Source: Phycisphaeraceae bacterium (GTDB lineage: Bacteria > Planctomycetota > Phycisphaerae > Phycisphaerales > Phycisphaeraceae). From it: a stretch of DNA of 64,000 nt. The notes below the pieces were generated by a model. The model ran no database searches and was not told the DNA's origin. It saw only the letters and a list, made by a program, of their open reading frames with translations. Below, piece by piece: positions 1-8,902 of this stretch. Within the stretch, counting starts at the first letter, position 1, and every line of letters begins with the position of its first letter. The DNA lies in the NCBI GenBank assembly GCA_020831765.1, contig JAFIFY010000184.1, forward strand, positions 1-64,000, given 5' to 3'. Both the position numbers and the translations under genes were made by a program.

Positions 1-60
1 CCCCCCCCCCCCCCCCCACACCAACAAAAACACCCCCCCCCCGCCCCCACCCCCCCCCCG
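1..60. repeat. Poly-C low-complexity contig end
   Basis: Bases 1-60 are almost entirely C with a few A and isolated G. This differs sharply from the balanced high-GC sequence that follows and codes for nothing. It reads like a homopolymer artefact at a contig end; a two-colour-chemistry poly-G read seen on the other strand would look like this. Bases 61-173 are ordinary sequence in which I recognise no gene. Confidence 0.8.
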
Positions 61-173
61 ACGGTGGCCACTCGTGAAAGTCGCGGTCGAGAGAGAACGG
101 ACATCACTTGATTCGAGATTGCCGGTGATCGGCGGTTCAGGCGGTGGCCAGGCGACCAACAGGCGGCGGCGGT

Positions 174-476
174 TTATTCGGCATCGCCGAAGCTGTCGCG
201 CTGGTCTTCACCCGCATCCGAGTTTCTTCGCATCAACATGTCGCGAAGACTCTGGTTCTCGCGGCGGGTGGCTTCAAGATCGAACAGCAGATATTTGATC
301 GAGAGCCGGAGATAGTCGAGGCTTTCCTGAAGGTCGGCCACGGTCTTGCGGAGCTTCTGATGGCGGGTCTGGCTTTGCTGGGCCAGTTCCGTCAGCTTCT
401 CCTGTTCAGACTTGGGCAAGGTCGAAATCTCGCCCACCAGTTCGCTCAGCTTGTCCTGAAAGGTCTGCTCATCCAT
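174..476 (-). CDS. Small coiled-coil protein, unknown function
   Basis: This is a predicted 100-residue soluble protein, nearly all charged and helix-forming. It has heptad-like spacing of Leu through residues 5-75 and a short conserved-looking core (YLLFDLEATRREN) before a disordered acidic C-terminus. There is no signal peptide or membrane segment. The ATG at 476 is preceded by GGGGAG (complement of 483-488) with a 6-base spacer, so I chose it over an upstream in-frame codon at 551. I do not know a function. The composition suggests a homo-oligomerising coiled coil, perhaps regulatory or structural. The nearest neighbour is more than 400 bases away, so context gives no help. Confidence 0.7.
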   Translation of the reverse strand: MDEQTFQDKLSELVGEISTLPKSEQEKLTELAQQSQTRHQKLRKTVADLQESLDYLRLSIKYLLFDLEATRRENQSLRDMLMRRNSDAGEDQRDSFGDAE

Positions 477-885
477 TGGTAACTCCCCTAAGACCGCAGG
501 CGACCAGACAAGTCGCCTCATAGTTCGGAAGGGAGAAGGCAATCCTGGCACCGAGAAGTCTCAGCCACTGCGCAAGCCCGGAGCGAGCGCTGTTATTCTC
601 TGCCAGAAAAGGCTTTACAGGGCATTGAGCCCTTGGATTTCCTCCTGCCGTCCGTTTCCGAATATCTTGCCGTGTTGCCTCGACGCGACACGGGCTGATG
701 CGGCGACCCAACGCCTGTCCAAAGTCTACTCGTAAATGCTCGAATTCAAAGCGGGAAAGTGCGTAATCAGCTACGAATTTGGGGTCGGAAAGTTTATCAT
801 GCCGTAATCGGGGTGATCTGGGCAACTTATGCCCTGAGTTGGAAAACCGGCCCGTCACCGGGCGCCAGAATCAAGGAGCACGCTG
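477..885. other. Intergenic region, 409 bases
   Basis: This gap separates the coiled-coil gene (leftward) from the 53-residue microprotein (rightward), so it should hold two divergent promoters. I cannot point to a convincing -35/-10 pair. A 6-bp hairpin (GGCGAC/GTCGCC) lies near 497-515 in the leader of the leftward gene, and a short GCCCG/CGGGC hairpin lies just before the rightward one. Open frames here look like noise. Confidence 0.4.
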
Positions 886-1047
886 ATGGCTCAGCCGACC
901 ATGGTCAGCCGCAAACACCGCCGCCGCGCCAGATCGGTTTGGAAGAGGGGGTCGAGACGGCTGGACCCGGTCAGCCGATGGTTTCTCTGGGGCGCGATCT
1001 CAGTTGGAACCGGCTTGGTGATTCTGGCATTTATCCTGTTCAACTGA
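886..1047 (+). CDS. 53-residue single-pass membrane microprotein
   Basis: A short ORF of 53 codons starts with ATG at 886 and ends with TGA at 1045-1047. Its Shine-Dalgarno AAGGAG (873-878) is almost perfect and sits 7 bases upstream, which is the main support that it is real. The first 30 residues are very basic (11 or more Arg/Lys, including KHRRRARS). Residues 36-52 form one hydrophobic helix ending two or three residues before the stop. This is the layout of a tail-anchored or reverse-signal membrane peptide with a cationic cytoplasmic head. No family is recognised. It converges with the amidohydrolase gene, with only 3 bases between them. Confidence 0.6.
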   Translation: MAQPTMVSRKHRRRARSVWKRGSRRLDPVSRWFLWGAISVGTGLVILAFILFN

Positions 1048-1050
1048 AGC

Positions 1051-2127
1051 TCAGGGCTGCGACTTCGCGGCCTTGTGCCGTCGGGTGACCTTCTCCCAGA
1101 ACTTGCGCGGCCCATCCATATAGAGCGATCGCAACGTCGCCGGATCGAGTCGAGCGCCGCACAACCGAGCCGTGGCATGCCGAGGCTGGGTGGAATCGAC
1201 CAGACTCAGGTCCGGATCGACGATCGGGCTCGGGCCGTTGTAGTTGGTTTCCATGAGCGTTCGCAGGCACCAAAAGCGGCTGGCGTACAGATCCTCGCTG
1301 ATGTTGTCGCGATGGCTGACGATATCGGTGCCAAACAGTACCCGCCCGGCGTTGGCGCGGCAGAAATCGGCGAATACCCGGGGATGCCGGCTCAACTCGC
1401 GAACCATCCATTTGGTGGCGGAAGTGTCCACGTAAAGATTGGGAAACCGAGCCAGCAGATCATGCACGTGGTCGAGGTCTTCCGGATGGCCGGCCATATG
1501 GGCTGCCAGGCATGGAACATCGCCGTACTCATCGAGCATTCGTTCCAGCGGCTGGTATTGATCTGGTTTCGTGCCGTACTTATGCGCATCCCGGTAATGG
1601 GTGGCGAACCAGGTGTCCGGATCGGCCACATGAACCATAAACGACATGCCCAGCCGCCGAGCCATGCGCATCGCCTGCTTGCGAATGGGTGAATCCAGCC
1701 TCAGATCATCTCGGCCCAGGTCCAGTCCCCGAGGCGCGGCCCAGAACTTGATCAACTTCACGCCCATCCCGGCAAAGCCCTCGATCCGCCGGAGCCAGTC
1801 GGTGGTGAAGGTTTCCGGCTCGTGACGAGCCATGTAGTTGGGGACCGCGACAAATTCGATCCGGTCGGGAAACGCATTTTGGATCGCCGCCACCTGCTCA
1901 AGCGGGGTCTGGGACCATGTGCTCGTGACGCCAAACCAGTCGGCGACCGCGAAGTAAACCCTTGCCGATTCAAGATCACCGATGTGCGTGTGGCAATCGA
2001 TCAGGGATCGTTTCCACGGCAGCATGGCCGCTTCGTGGCGGTAGCACAGGCCGAGTCGATTGGCATCAGAGAGCGGCATCATGCCGACGGTCGCGGCAGG
2101 TCCTGCTGGGAGCGGGGCTGTGGACAT
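1051..2127 (-). CDS. Amidohydrolase family protein (Amidohydro_2 type)
   Basis: This 358-residue TIM-barrel metal hydrolase carries the amidohydrolase metal ligands in order: an HxH motif (DCHTHIGD) near the N-terminus, a mid-protein His (VHVADP), a further His (AAHMAGHPED) and a C-terminal Asp (LFGTD). These are the usual ligands of the family that includes ACMS decarboxylase and related hydrolases or decarboxylases. The substrate cannot be told from sequence. There is no signal peptide, so it is cytoplasmic. The start at 2127 is uncertain because no Shine-Dalgarno is visible; two Met codons about 15 residues in are alternatives. It is transcribed away from the giant TPR gene, 166 bases apart. 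Confidence 0.8.
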   Translation of the reverse strand: MSTAPLPAGPAATVGMMPLSDANRLGLCYRHEAAMLPWKRSLIDCHTHIGDLESARVYFAVADWFGVTSTWSQTPLEQVAAIQNAFPDRIEFVAVPNYMARHEPETFTTDWLRRIEGFAGMGVKLIKFWAAPRGLDLGRDDLRLDSPIRKQAMRMARRLGMSFMVHVADPDTWFATHYRDAHKYGTKPDQYQPLERMLDEYGDVPCLAAHMAGHPEDLDHVHDLLARFPNLYVDTSATKWMVRELSRHPRVFADFCRANAGRVLFGTDIVSHRDNISEDLYASRFWCLRTLMETNYNGPSPIVDPDLSLVDSTQPRHATARLCGARLDPATLRSLYMDGPRKFWEKVTRRHKAAKSQP

Positions 2128-2293
2128 AGGAGGATCGTAGAACTGGGGGCGGGAATGATGGCGCGTATTGTGTTCGGATGGCGATTCGGAGCGGTTTCGG
2201 GTCGATGCGCCGCCGGAGGCATCGCGAAGTATATTGCCCAAGCGGGTTGATGGCCCAGATTCCAAGTTCCACCCCCCGCGCGAAGGGTCAACC

Positions 2294-5200
2294 ATGATTG
2301 TGGCCACCGACACGCTTGAGGAGATTCAGTCGCTCTATGACCAGGGCCTGTTCGGCCAGGCCTATGACATGGTCGTTTCCAGGCAGTTGCCTATTCCCAG
2401 CCGCTGGCGAGGAATTGAGGGCCGAATTCTTGCGGGGCGGTTAACGACCTCGGTGGGCGATGCGCGTCTGGGCGATGCGATTCGCCTGTGCCTGCTCCGG
2501 GAATTTCCCGATCATCCCCGGGCTGTCTACTACGGTTGCGGGGCCCTGCTGGGCATCGCCGGGCCGCTGGCCGTCTGGGAACGACTCAAAGCTTTTGACA
2601 AGCCAGTGGAGAACCCGGAGGATCGGGCGGACCTGCTTTCGCTGCGGGCATTCGTGGCGGCCATGTTTCGTGATGGTTCAACAGCACTGAGCCTCATCGG
2701 GCAGGCCCTGGAGTCGGTGCCCGCCGAGGCGTTCACCCATGTGCAGCATTCGGCCATTCTCGAACGCCTTGACCGGCGCGAGGAAGCCCTCGAGGCCGTT
2801 GAGCGGGGCTGGGCGATCCGACCGTGGTATACGCCGCTGATCTCACAGAAGGCGATGCTGCTTCATTCGGCCAGAAGGGACCAGGAACAGGAACAGTTGC
2901 TGCTCGAAGCGCTGGACCGATTGGAGTTCGGATCGTTCGCCTCGATGTTGGGCGATCTGTACATCGAGCAGGAACGATTTGAAGATGCGCGAGCGGCGTA
3001 CGAACGTGCCCTGAGCATCTGGCGACTCAAGCCACCCAAACTCATGGATGCGATGTCCGCCCGGATCAGCGACAGTTGCTACCGCTGTGGCGATCTTGAT
3101 TCAGCACTCGAGCATGCGCGAAAGGTCGAGGGAAAGTTTTTCAAACGCCTGGTCGAGCGGATGTCGCGGAAGAGCGAAGCGCCTGGGCGCAGGGTTCTGG
3201 CGGTGGATTTCGTTCAGCAGCATTTCTCGACCTGTGCGCCGGCCACGATGACCAGCATCGCCCGGTTCTTCGATCAGCCGGTGGAGCACCTGGAAGTGGT
3301 GGAGGAAATCTGCTTCGGTGGCACGAGCCAGACCCACCAGCGTAAATGGGCCGAAGATCGGGGCTGGGTTGTCCGTGAATTCACCCTTGGATGGGCTGCC
3401 GCGGTCGCGTTGCTGGACCGGGGGGTACCGTTCGCGATGAGTACCGAAGAAGCCTTGACCGGGCATCTCCAGGCGGTGATCGGCTACGATGATCTTCGAC
3501 GGACCTACCTGCTTCGCGATCCGATGCACCGCGGCATGCCCGAGTGCGCCGCTGATGAGTTCGCCGATCATTACAAGGATGTGGGGCCGCGTTGCATGGC
3601 CATGGTTCCGGGCGACCGGGCGTCCCTGCTCGAAGGCCTGGAACTGCCCGATGAAGCGCTCTATGAGCTTCGCTACAGGCTCGAGCGGGCGTTGATCGAT
3701 CATGACCGGCCACGGGCATCGACGTATGCGGATGAGGCCGAACGGATCGCCCCGGATCATCGCATCGCCCTCGAGTGTCGGCTGGCCATTGCCTGCTACG
3801 ACGGCAACCTCGAAGCCGAACGTCAGGTGACCGGTCAACTGGCCGCGATGTTCGACCATCGCCCGGTCTGGCTGCTTCGTCATGCCAATTGCCTGGATCG
3901 ATTGGGGCTTGTGAACCAGCAGATGGACCTCTTGCGGCCCCATGCGCTCAAGCCCGATGCCGATGCCTTTGTGCGGATGCGATTCGGCAAGCTGTTGGCC
4001 GACGACGGCCAGACATCGGTCCAGGGGGAGCGGATGCTCAGGCGGACTCTGACCCGAATGCTGGACCAGCCGGCGCTGCTCCATAGCCTGGCGCGGATGC
4101 GCACGACGGCCGGGGATCGGGTATTCGGGCTGGAACTGCATCGATTCGCCGCCTGCCTGTCGGAGCGCGACGAATACTTCGCCCAGAGCTACTTCGCCAC
4201 CTGCCACGGGATGCATCGTCCGCGTGAGGGCCTGGTGCTCCTGGCCCGGCGATATCTGCTTTACGGCCGAAAGGGCGTCGGGCCGATCATCACCCTCTTC
4301 AATGCGCTGATGGATATCGATGATTCAGCCACGGCATTCGCACTCCTGGAACGGGCGATCCGACAGCGCGGCGATGATGGGGACACCTTGCTCTTCGCCG
4401 CCGAAACGATGGGGCGGTGGAATCGGGTGGATCGCGCCCGTCAACTGCTGGAAAAGGCGCGAGGAAAGAGTCACCAAGGCCACTGGTTGCTCAACGCCGG
4501 CCGGATCGCGCGATATGACGGCGATTTCGCCGCCGCCCTGAAGTCCTATCGGGAATTGGTGGAGCTCGATCCGTTCTCAGTCGAGGCGCACGCCCAGATC
4601 ACCCAGATGCTCGATGCGCTGGAAGGACGAGACAAGGCGATCGAATATCTCCAGCAGGCCGCGGGTCGGTTCCCACACTACATCCCGCTGCAGACCCTGC
4701 GGATCGAGTGGCTGCGTGATGAGGATATCGAAGCCTCGATCAAGGCACTCAAGGAGTTGCTCGAGATCGAACCCGGCAATGCATGGGCCTTGCGCGAGCT
4801 GGCTTTTCAGTTGATCGGAGAACGGAGAATCGAGGAAGCGCAACCGGTTGTGGACCGGGCCGTGGCGGCGGAGCCACGAAGCGAGGGCACCTTCAATCTT
4901 CGCGTCACCCTCCTTGCCGCCAATGACCAGGACGAGGAGGCCAGGGCCATCGCTCGAAAGGGTCTGGAGTTTTCGATCCGCAATGAGTGGCTGATCGAGC
5001 GGCTCTGCGGCCTTGCGCCCGATGGCGGCAGCCGGCTTGAAGAGCTTCGATTCATCTGGCGCGTCTTTCAGGAGCAGACGCCTCCCGATGGAACGCTGCT
5101 TTGCATCTGGACGCAATCCTCGGACACGATGAATCCACGGGAGCTTCGCGAGCGGGTCCAGTCCCATCGGCGCGCACACCCGGAGCATTGGGCGGCGTGG

Positions 5201-7306
5201 CTTGCCGAGATTCAGCAGCTTCGTCAGGAGCAGGAACTGGATGATGCCCTCAAGCTTTCCGCCATGGCCTGCCAACGCTTTTCGCTGGTACCGGCGATCT
5301 GGGTCGAGCGATCGCGCATCTGTCGGGCCATGCTTGATGATGAGGGCGAGATCGAGGCGTTGAGTCAGGCGATCGCGGTCAATCCGTCATGGGGCATGCC
5401 GCGCCGCCTGCTGATCGAGGTCCACGAGCGGCGCGGTGACCTGTCGCGATGTCTGGAATTGGCCGAGCAGGCCGTTGCCCGCGCGCCGTTCGAGGCCGCC
5501 AGTCACGGCTTCATGGCCGAAGCGCTCTGGCGGATGGATCGCCATGACGAGGCGATCGAGCGGCTCGAGCGGGCCGTGGCCCTGGAGCCGGGCTACGAGT
5601 GGGCATGGGAGAAGCTCGACCAATGGGGCAGGGAGCGCGGCCAGACGGATGTCGCGCTTCAGCGGGCCACCACCCTCGCCCAGCGCCGGCCCGGTGAACC
5701 CCGTAACTGGCTGATTCTCGCCAGGCTGCGGCAGGTGGAAGGTCAATTCGATCAGAGTCTGGAAGCCGTGGAGCGAGCGCTTGCGCTGAATCCCAAGCTG
5801 GTGGATGCCCACGAGCATCGCGCTGTGGTTCTGATGCAGGCCCTCCGGTTCGATGAAGCGATCAAGGCGTGCCGGCCGTCGTGCTTCGGCAAGAAGCGGC
5901 CGGTGATACTGATCGGCAGGGAAGCCTATATCCAGGTCGAGCGTCGAAACATGAGCGCGGGGCTGGAATTGATGAAGCAGGCGGTGAGCATCGAGCCGGC
6001 CTACTACTGGGGCTGGAGCATGCTGACCCACTGGTACCTCTGGCTGGGCCGGAACGATCAAGCGGTCGAGGCGGCGCGGATGCTGGTCCGTCTGCGGCCC
6101 ACCGACCCCGAGTCGATGATGCAACTGGCCAAGACTCAGCAGCAGGCCGGCGATCGGAAGGCGGCGCGAGAGACCCTGGAGCGATGTGTCCGCACATCGC
6201 CGGGGTACATGCCGGCGGTGCAGGAGCTGGTCTCCATGCTCTGGGATGCCGGTGAGCACACGGCATTGGATGCACTGCTGGAACAGATCGGCCCGTTTGT
6301 GAGCCGGGCGTATCTACTGACCTGGCGGTGTGCCGTGGCGGCGGCGCTCAAGCGGGATGATCAACTCGGGGAGTGGCTAAGCCAGGCGGTCGGCCAGCGC
6401 GATGTCACCATGGACGATCTGCTCTTTATCGCCGACCCGATCCAGAAGCCCGGCGTTTCCAAGACGATCCATGATGTCATCGCCGGGCGGATGACCGATT
6501 CGGAAGTGAGCCCCGGCGCTCTGGGCTGGATCGCTTATTACCTGAGCAAGCGAAGGCGACGGGCCAAGGCACTGAAGATGTTCCAGCAGCGGACCGAGCA
6601 CGATGACCACTGGCACGGCATGGCCGTCGGCCTTGTTCGGGCCGCCGATGGGAAAACGATGCGCAAGCTGATTCTCCGGTACGGCAAGTCGCTTTCCTCG
6701 CGGACATCGACCTGGGGCTGGGTAAGCTATGGTCTTATGCTCAACGGCCTGGTACGCCTGTGCCATCACTTCTGCTCCGGATTGAAACAACGTGAGGATG
6801 TGGAGCAGTGGATGTTGTCCAACGTGGCTGAGGCGGAGCGGACCCTTCGGCTCTACGAACAGGCCGCTGAAACGTCACGGCGCGCGCTGGGACTTCGGGC
6901 GGACCATTCTTTCGATCAGCACCTGGTCTGGCTGATCGCCGAGGCCATTCGGACTGGAGACTGGAACTCGCTCGTGTCCCTTCAATCCGAGCTTCAGTTG
7001 AATCATGTTCCCGATAATGCCTGGGTGTGCGGTCATCTGGTTGAATCGGTCTGCCGGTATTTAAACGAGGTATCAAGCGCCGGCGAGGATGAGGAGTTGG
7101 TGAAGCGTGCTGAGAAACGCCTGCGCGCCGACCTCCGCCTCGCGGTCACTCATGGCCACTGGCATCAGAACGAGAAGAGATTTGGCCGATTGTACTGCGC
7201 GATGATCGCCCGGATCACGACGCTCTTCCGGTCGCGGTGGGCAAGATGGAGCTGGCGGCTACGGATGGCAATGCAGGCCAACGGGCTCTGGATGCGCTTG
7301 AGGTGA
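2294..7306 (+). CDS. Giant TPR protein with C39-like cysteine peptidase domain
   Basis: This protein has 1670 residues. After about 290 residues of TPR-like helical repeats comes a domain resembling peptidase C39 (about residues 300-415). It has Gln308/Gln309 six or five residues before Cys314 (HFSTCAPATM), His391 (GHLQAVIGYD) and Asp409 (LRDP), matching the Gln-Cys-His-Asp pattern of papain-fold C39 enzymes. From about 470 to 1400 there are many TPR units. There is no signal peptide or membrane span, so it should act in the cytoplasm, perhaps as a processing or scaffold protein; the substrate is unknown. ATG 2294 has GAAGGG 6 bases upstream. The last 40 residues are unusually rich in Arg and Trp. 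No transporter or double-glycine precursor gene is adjacent, unlike classical bacteriocin C39 systems. Confidence 0.85.
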   Translation: MIVATDTLEEIQSLYDQGLFGQAYDMVVSRQLPIPSRWRGIEGRILAGRLTTSVGDARLGDAIRLCLLREFPDHPRAVYYGCGALLGIAGPLAVWERLKAFDKPVENPEDRADLLSLRAFVAAMFRDGSTALSLIGQALESVPAEAFTHVQHSAILERLDRREEALEAVERGWAIRPWYTPLISQKAMLLHSARRDQEQEQLLLEALDRLEFGSFASMLGDLYIEQERFEDARAAYERALSIWRLKPPKLMDAMSARISDSCYRCGDLDSALEHARKVEGKFFKRLVERMSRKSEAPGRRVLAVDFVQQHFSTCAPATMTSIARFFDQPVEHLEVVEEICFGGTSQTHQRKWAEDRGWVVREFTLGWAAAVALLDRGVPFAMSTEEALTGHLQAVIGYDDLRRTYLLRDPMHRGMPECAADEFADHYKDVGPRCMAMVPGDRASLLEGLELPDEALYELRYRLERALIDHDRPRASTYADEAERIAPDHRIALECRLAIACYDGNLEAERQVTGQLAAMFDHRPVWLLRHANCLDRLGLVNQQMDLLRPHALKPDADAFVRMRFGKLLADDGQTSVQGERMLRRTLTRMLDQPALLHSLARMRTTAGDRVFGLELHRFAACLSERDEYFAQSYFATCHGMHRPREGLVLLARRYLLYGRKGVGPIITLFNALMDIDDSATAFALLERAIRQRGDDGDTLLFAAETMGRWNRVDRARQLLEKARGKSHQGHWLLNAGRIARYDGDFAAALKSYRELVELDPFSVEAHAQITQMLDALEGRDKAIEYLQQAAGRFPHYIPLQTLRIEWLRDEDIEASIKALKELLEIEPGNAWALRELAFQLIGERRIEEAQPVVDRAVAAEPRSEGTFNLRVTLLAANDQDEEARAIARKGLEFSIRNEWLIERLCGLAPDGGSRLEELRFIWRVFQEQTPPDGTLLCIWTQSSDTMNPRELRERVQSHRRAHPEHWAAWLAEIQQLRQEQELDDALKLSAMACQRFSLVPAIWVERSRICRAMLDDEGEIEALSQAIAVNPSWGMPRRLLIEVHERRGDLSRCLELAEQAVARAPFEAASHGFMAEALWRMDRHDEAIERLERAVALEPGYEWAWEKLDQWGRERGQTDVALQRATTLAQRRPGEPRNWLILARLRQVEGQFDQSLEAVERALALNPKLVDAHEHRAVVLMQALRFDEAIKACRPSCFGKKRPVILIGREAYIQVERRNMSAGLELMKQAVSIEPAYYWGWSMLTHWYLWLGRNDQAVEAARMLVRLRPTDPESMMQLAKTQQQAGDRKAARETLERCVRTSPGYMPAVQELVSMLWDAGEHTALDALLEQIGPFVSRAYLLTWRCAVAAALKRDDQLGEWLSQAVGQRDVTMDDLLFIADPIQKPGVSKTIHDVIAGRMTDSEVSPGALGWIAYYLSKRRRRAKALKMFQQRTEHDDHWHGMAVGLVRAADGKTMRKLILRYGKSLSSRTSTWGWVSYGLMLNGLVRLCHHFCSGLKQREDVEQWMLSNVAEAERTLRLYEQAAETSRRALGLRADHSFDQHLVWLIAEAIRTGDWNSLVSLQSELQLNHVPDNAWVCGHLVESVCRYLNEVSSAGEDEELVKRAEKRLRADLRLAVTHGHWHQNEKRFGRLYCAMIARITTLFRSRWARWSWRLRMAMQANGLWMRLR

Positions 7307-7361
7307 TGTTCAGGCTTCCGGTCGAGGCAGTATTGAGCAGAGTCTGGTCGGTATCCTGTGG

Positions 7362-7389
7362 TTGACGCCATTGGCGTGATCGCAAGAAT
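7362..7389 (+). promoter_or_regulatory. Possible sigma-70-type promoter
   Basis: TTGACG (7362-7367) and AAGAAT (7384-7389) are separated by 16 bases, about 40 bases before the ATG at 7430. The match to consensus is moderate. The overlapping short dyad ACGCC/GGCGT at 7365-7377 could be chance. Confidence 0.3.
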
Positions 7390-7429
7390 CATCGCTAAAC
7401 CGTCCAACCTCTTTCAGGAGTTTTGTTCC

Positions 7430-8827
7430 ATGGCCGATCCGTCCCCGCTTCCGGTGTTTTCCGGCGTTGTTCCATCCCTGGCCCAGGTGGGCGACCTTGG
7501 CCCGCCGCGCAGCGAGATCGGTGTGGGTTGCCTGATGCCGTGGGCCGGGAAGCTGTACGTGCTCAATTACAACTCCCACAAGGAGCACACCGGCCGGGGT
7601 GTCAGCCTTCGGCGGATCGATGCGGATTTCCGGATGGAGATCGTGCCGGAAACCATCGGCGTCGATGGCACCTACACCAACCGCTTTGTCCATACCCCAT
7701 CGAATCAGATCATCATCGGCCCCCACGTGATCGATGAGCATCACAAAATTCGCACGGTACCAGAGTTACGTCCCCTGCGCGTGTGTGGGACCACCTGGCA
7801 CCTGAGCGATCCGGACCGCCTGGTCTACGTATTGTGCATGGAGGGGGAATTGTTCGAGCTTGATGTGCGCACGTTGGAGTGCCGACAGGTTGCCGACTTG
7901 CAGAACGAGATGGATACACGAGGCGAGGGACAGGTTCATTTTAAGGACTGCTATTGCGGCTTTGGCCGACTTGTGATCTGCAGCAATGAATATCACGAGC
8001 CGGACTGGAAGGGTGAACAGGCTCGGGGACGACTGGCTGAGTTTGATGGCCGGCAATGGACGATCCTGGAGCGGAGACCGTTCACCTGCATCTCCGGGCG
8101 CGGCAAGTTTGGCGGGACGATCTTCGCCACCGGCTGGGATCGGGCCAGTGCGCTGATGAACGTTTTCACCGCGGCGGATAAGACGTGGCGCACCTATCGG
8201 CTGCCCAAGGCCTCCCATTGTTTTGACCACAAGTGGCAGACCGAATGGCCGCGCATCCGGGAGACCGAGCACGAACGGTTCATCATGGATCACCACGGCA
8301 TGTTCTATGAGCTCTCGCCGTGGGCTTACGGGAATCGCATCTGGGGCGTGCGGCCGATCAGCACCCACCTGTGGGTGCTTGGCGATTTCTGCACGTGGCG
8401 GGGGATGTTCGTGATGGGGGCGGACAACGCCTCGCCATCGCAGGGCGCAAGCCCGACCACCGCCGAGCCGCAATCGGGGCTGTGGCTGGGCAAGACCGAT
8501 GATCTCTGGCGGTTCGGCAAGCCCTCGGGCTGGGGCGGCCCATGGTGGGAAACTCCGATCAAGGCCAATGTGCCAAGCGATCCGTATCTCATGACGGGAT
8601 TCGAGCATAAGTGTCTTCACCTGGCCGTCCAGGATGCCGATGCGCCGGTGACCTTCAGCATCGAGGTCGATTTTCAGGGCCACGGCGCTTATCACGGCTA
8701 CCAGTCGGTCACGGTAGCTCCTAATGGATATGAGGCTTTCGTTTTTCCCACCGGTTTCAGCGCTCACTGGCTTCGCATCCGGGCCAATCGCGACTGCGTG
8801 GCGACCGCGCAGTTGTTCTATACCTGA
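7430..8827 (+). CDS. Hypothetical protein, probable beta-propeller fold
   Basis: This is a 465-residue protein with no signal peptide. CAGGAG (7415-7420) lies 9 bases before ATG 7430 and decides the start over an upstream in-frame GTG. The sequence is dominated by alternating hydrophobic and aromatic residues with many Gly-Asp turns and repeated short beta-type segments. A C-terminal part (about residues 385-465) looks like a separate beta-sandwich. I do not recognise the family and see no catalytic signature. Repeated Trp and His (DHHGMFYE, WGGPWWE) suggest a carbohydrate- or ligand-binding surface, but that is inference. It follows the TPR gene by 123 bases and may have its own promoter. 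Confidence 0.75.
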   Translation: MADPSPLPVFSGVVPSLAQVGDLGPPRSEIGVGCLMPWAGKLYVLNYNSHKEHTGRGVSLRRIDADFRMEIVPETIGVDGTYTNRFVHTPSNQIIIGPHVIDEHHKIRTVPELRPLRVCGTTWHLSDPDRLVYVLCMEGELFELDVRTLECRQVADLQNEMDTRGEGQVHFKDCYCGFGRLVICSNEYHEPDWKGEQARGRLAEFDGRQWTILERRPFTCISGRGKFGGTIFATGWDRASALMNVFTAADKTWRTYRLPKASHCFDHKWQTEWPRIRETEHERFIMDHHGMFYELSPWAYGNRIWGVRPISTHLWVLGDFCTWRGMFVMGADNASPSQGASPTTAEPQSGLWLGKTDDLWRFGKPSGWGGPWWETPIKANVPSDPYLMTGFEHKCLHLAVQDADAPVTFSIEVDFQGHGAYHGYQSVTVAPNGYEAFVFPTGFSAHWLRIRANRDCVATAQLFYT

Positions 8828-8902
8828 TCCAGGCAGGCTCAGTGACGACGCGGCGATCGGGGATGGCGATTCAAGGGCCAGTACCGTGCATCGGGCGATG
8901 GA

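Noticed and set aside
2128-2133. AGGAGG on the plus strand next to the amidohydrolase start
   Set aside because: The nearest plus-strand ATG is more than 20 bases away and opens no gene; it is also antisense to the amidohydrolase leader.
3101-4216. Long open frame antisense to the TPR gene
   Set aside because: High-GC codon pattern leaves long antisense frames; it matches no family and overlaps a clear gene. The same holds for long antisense frames at 4577-5275, 7766-8767, 9107-10114 and 45282-46664.
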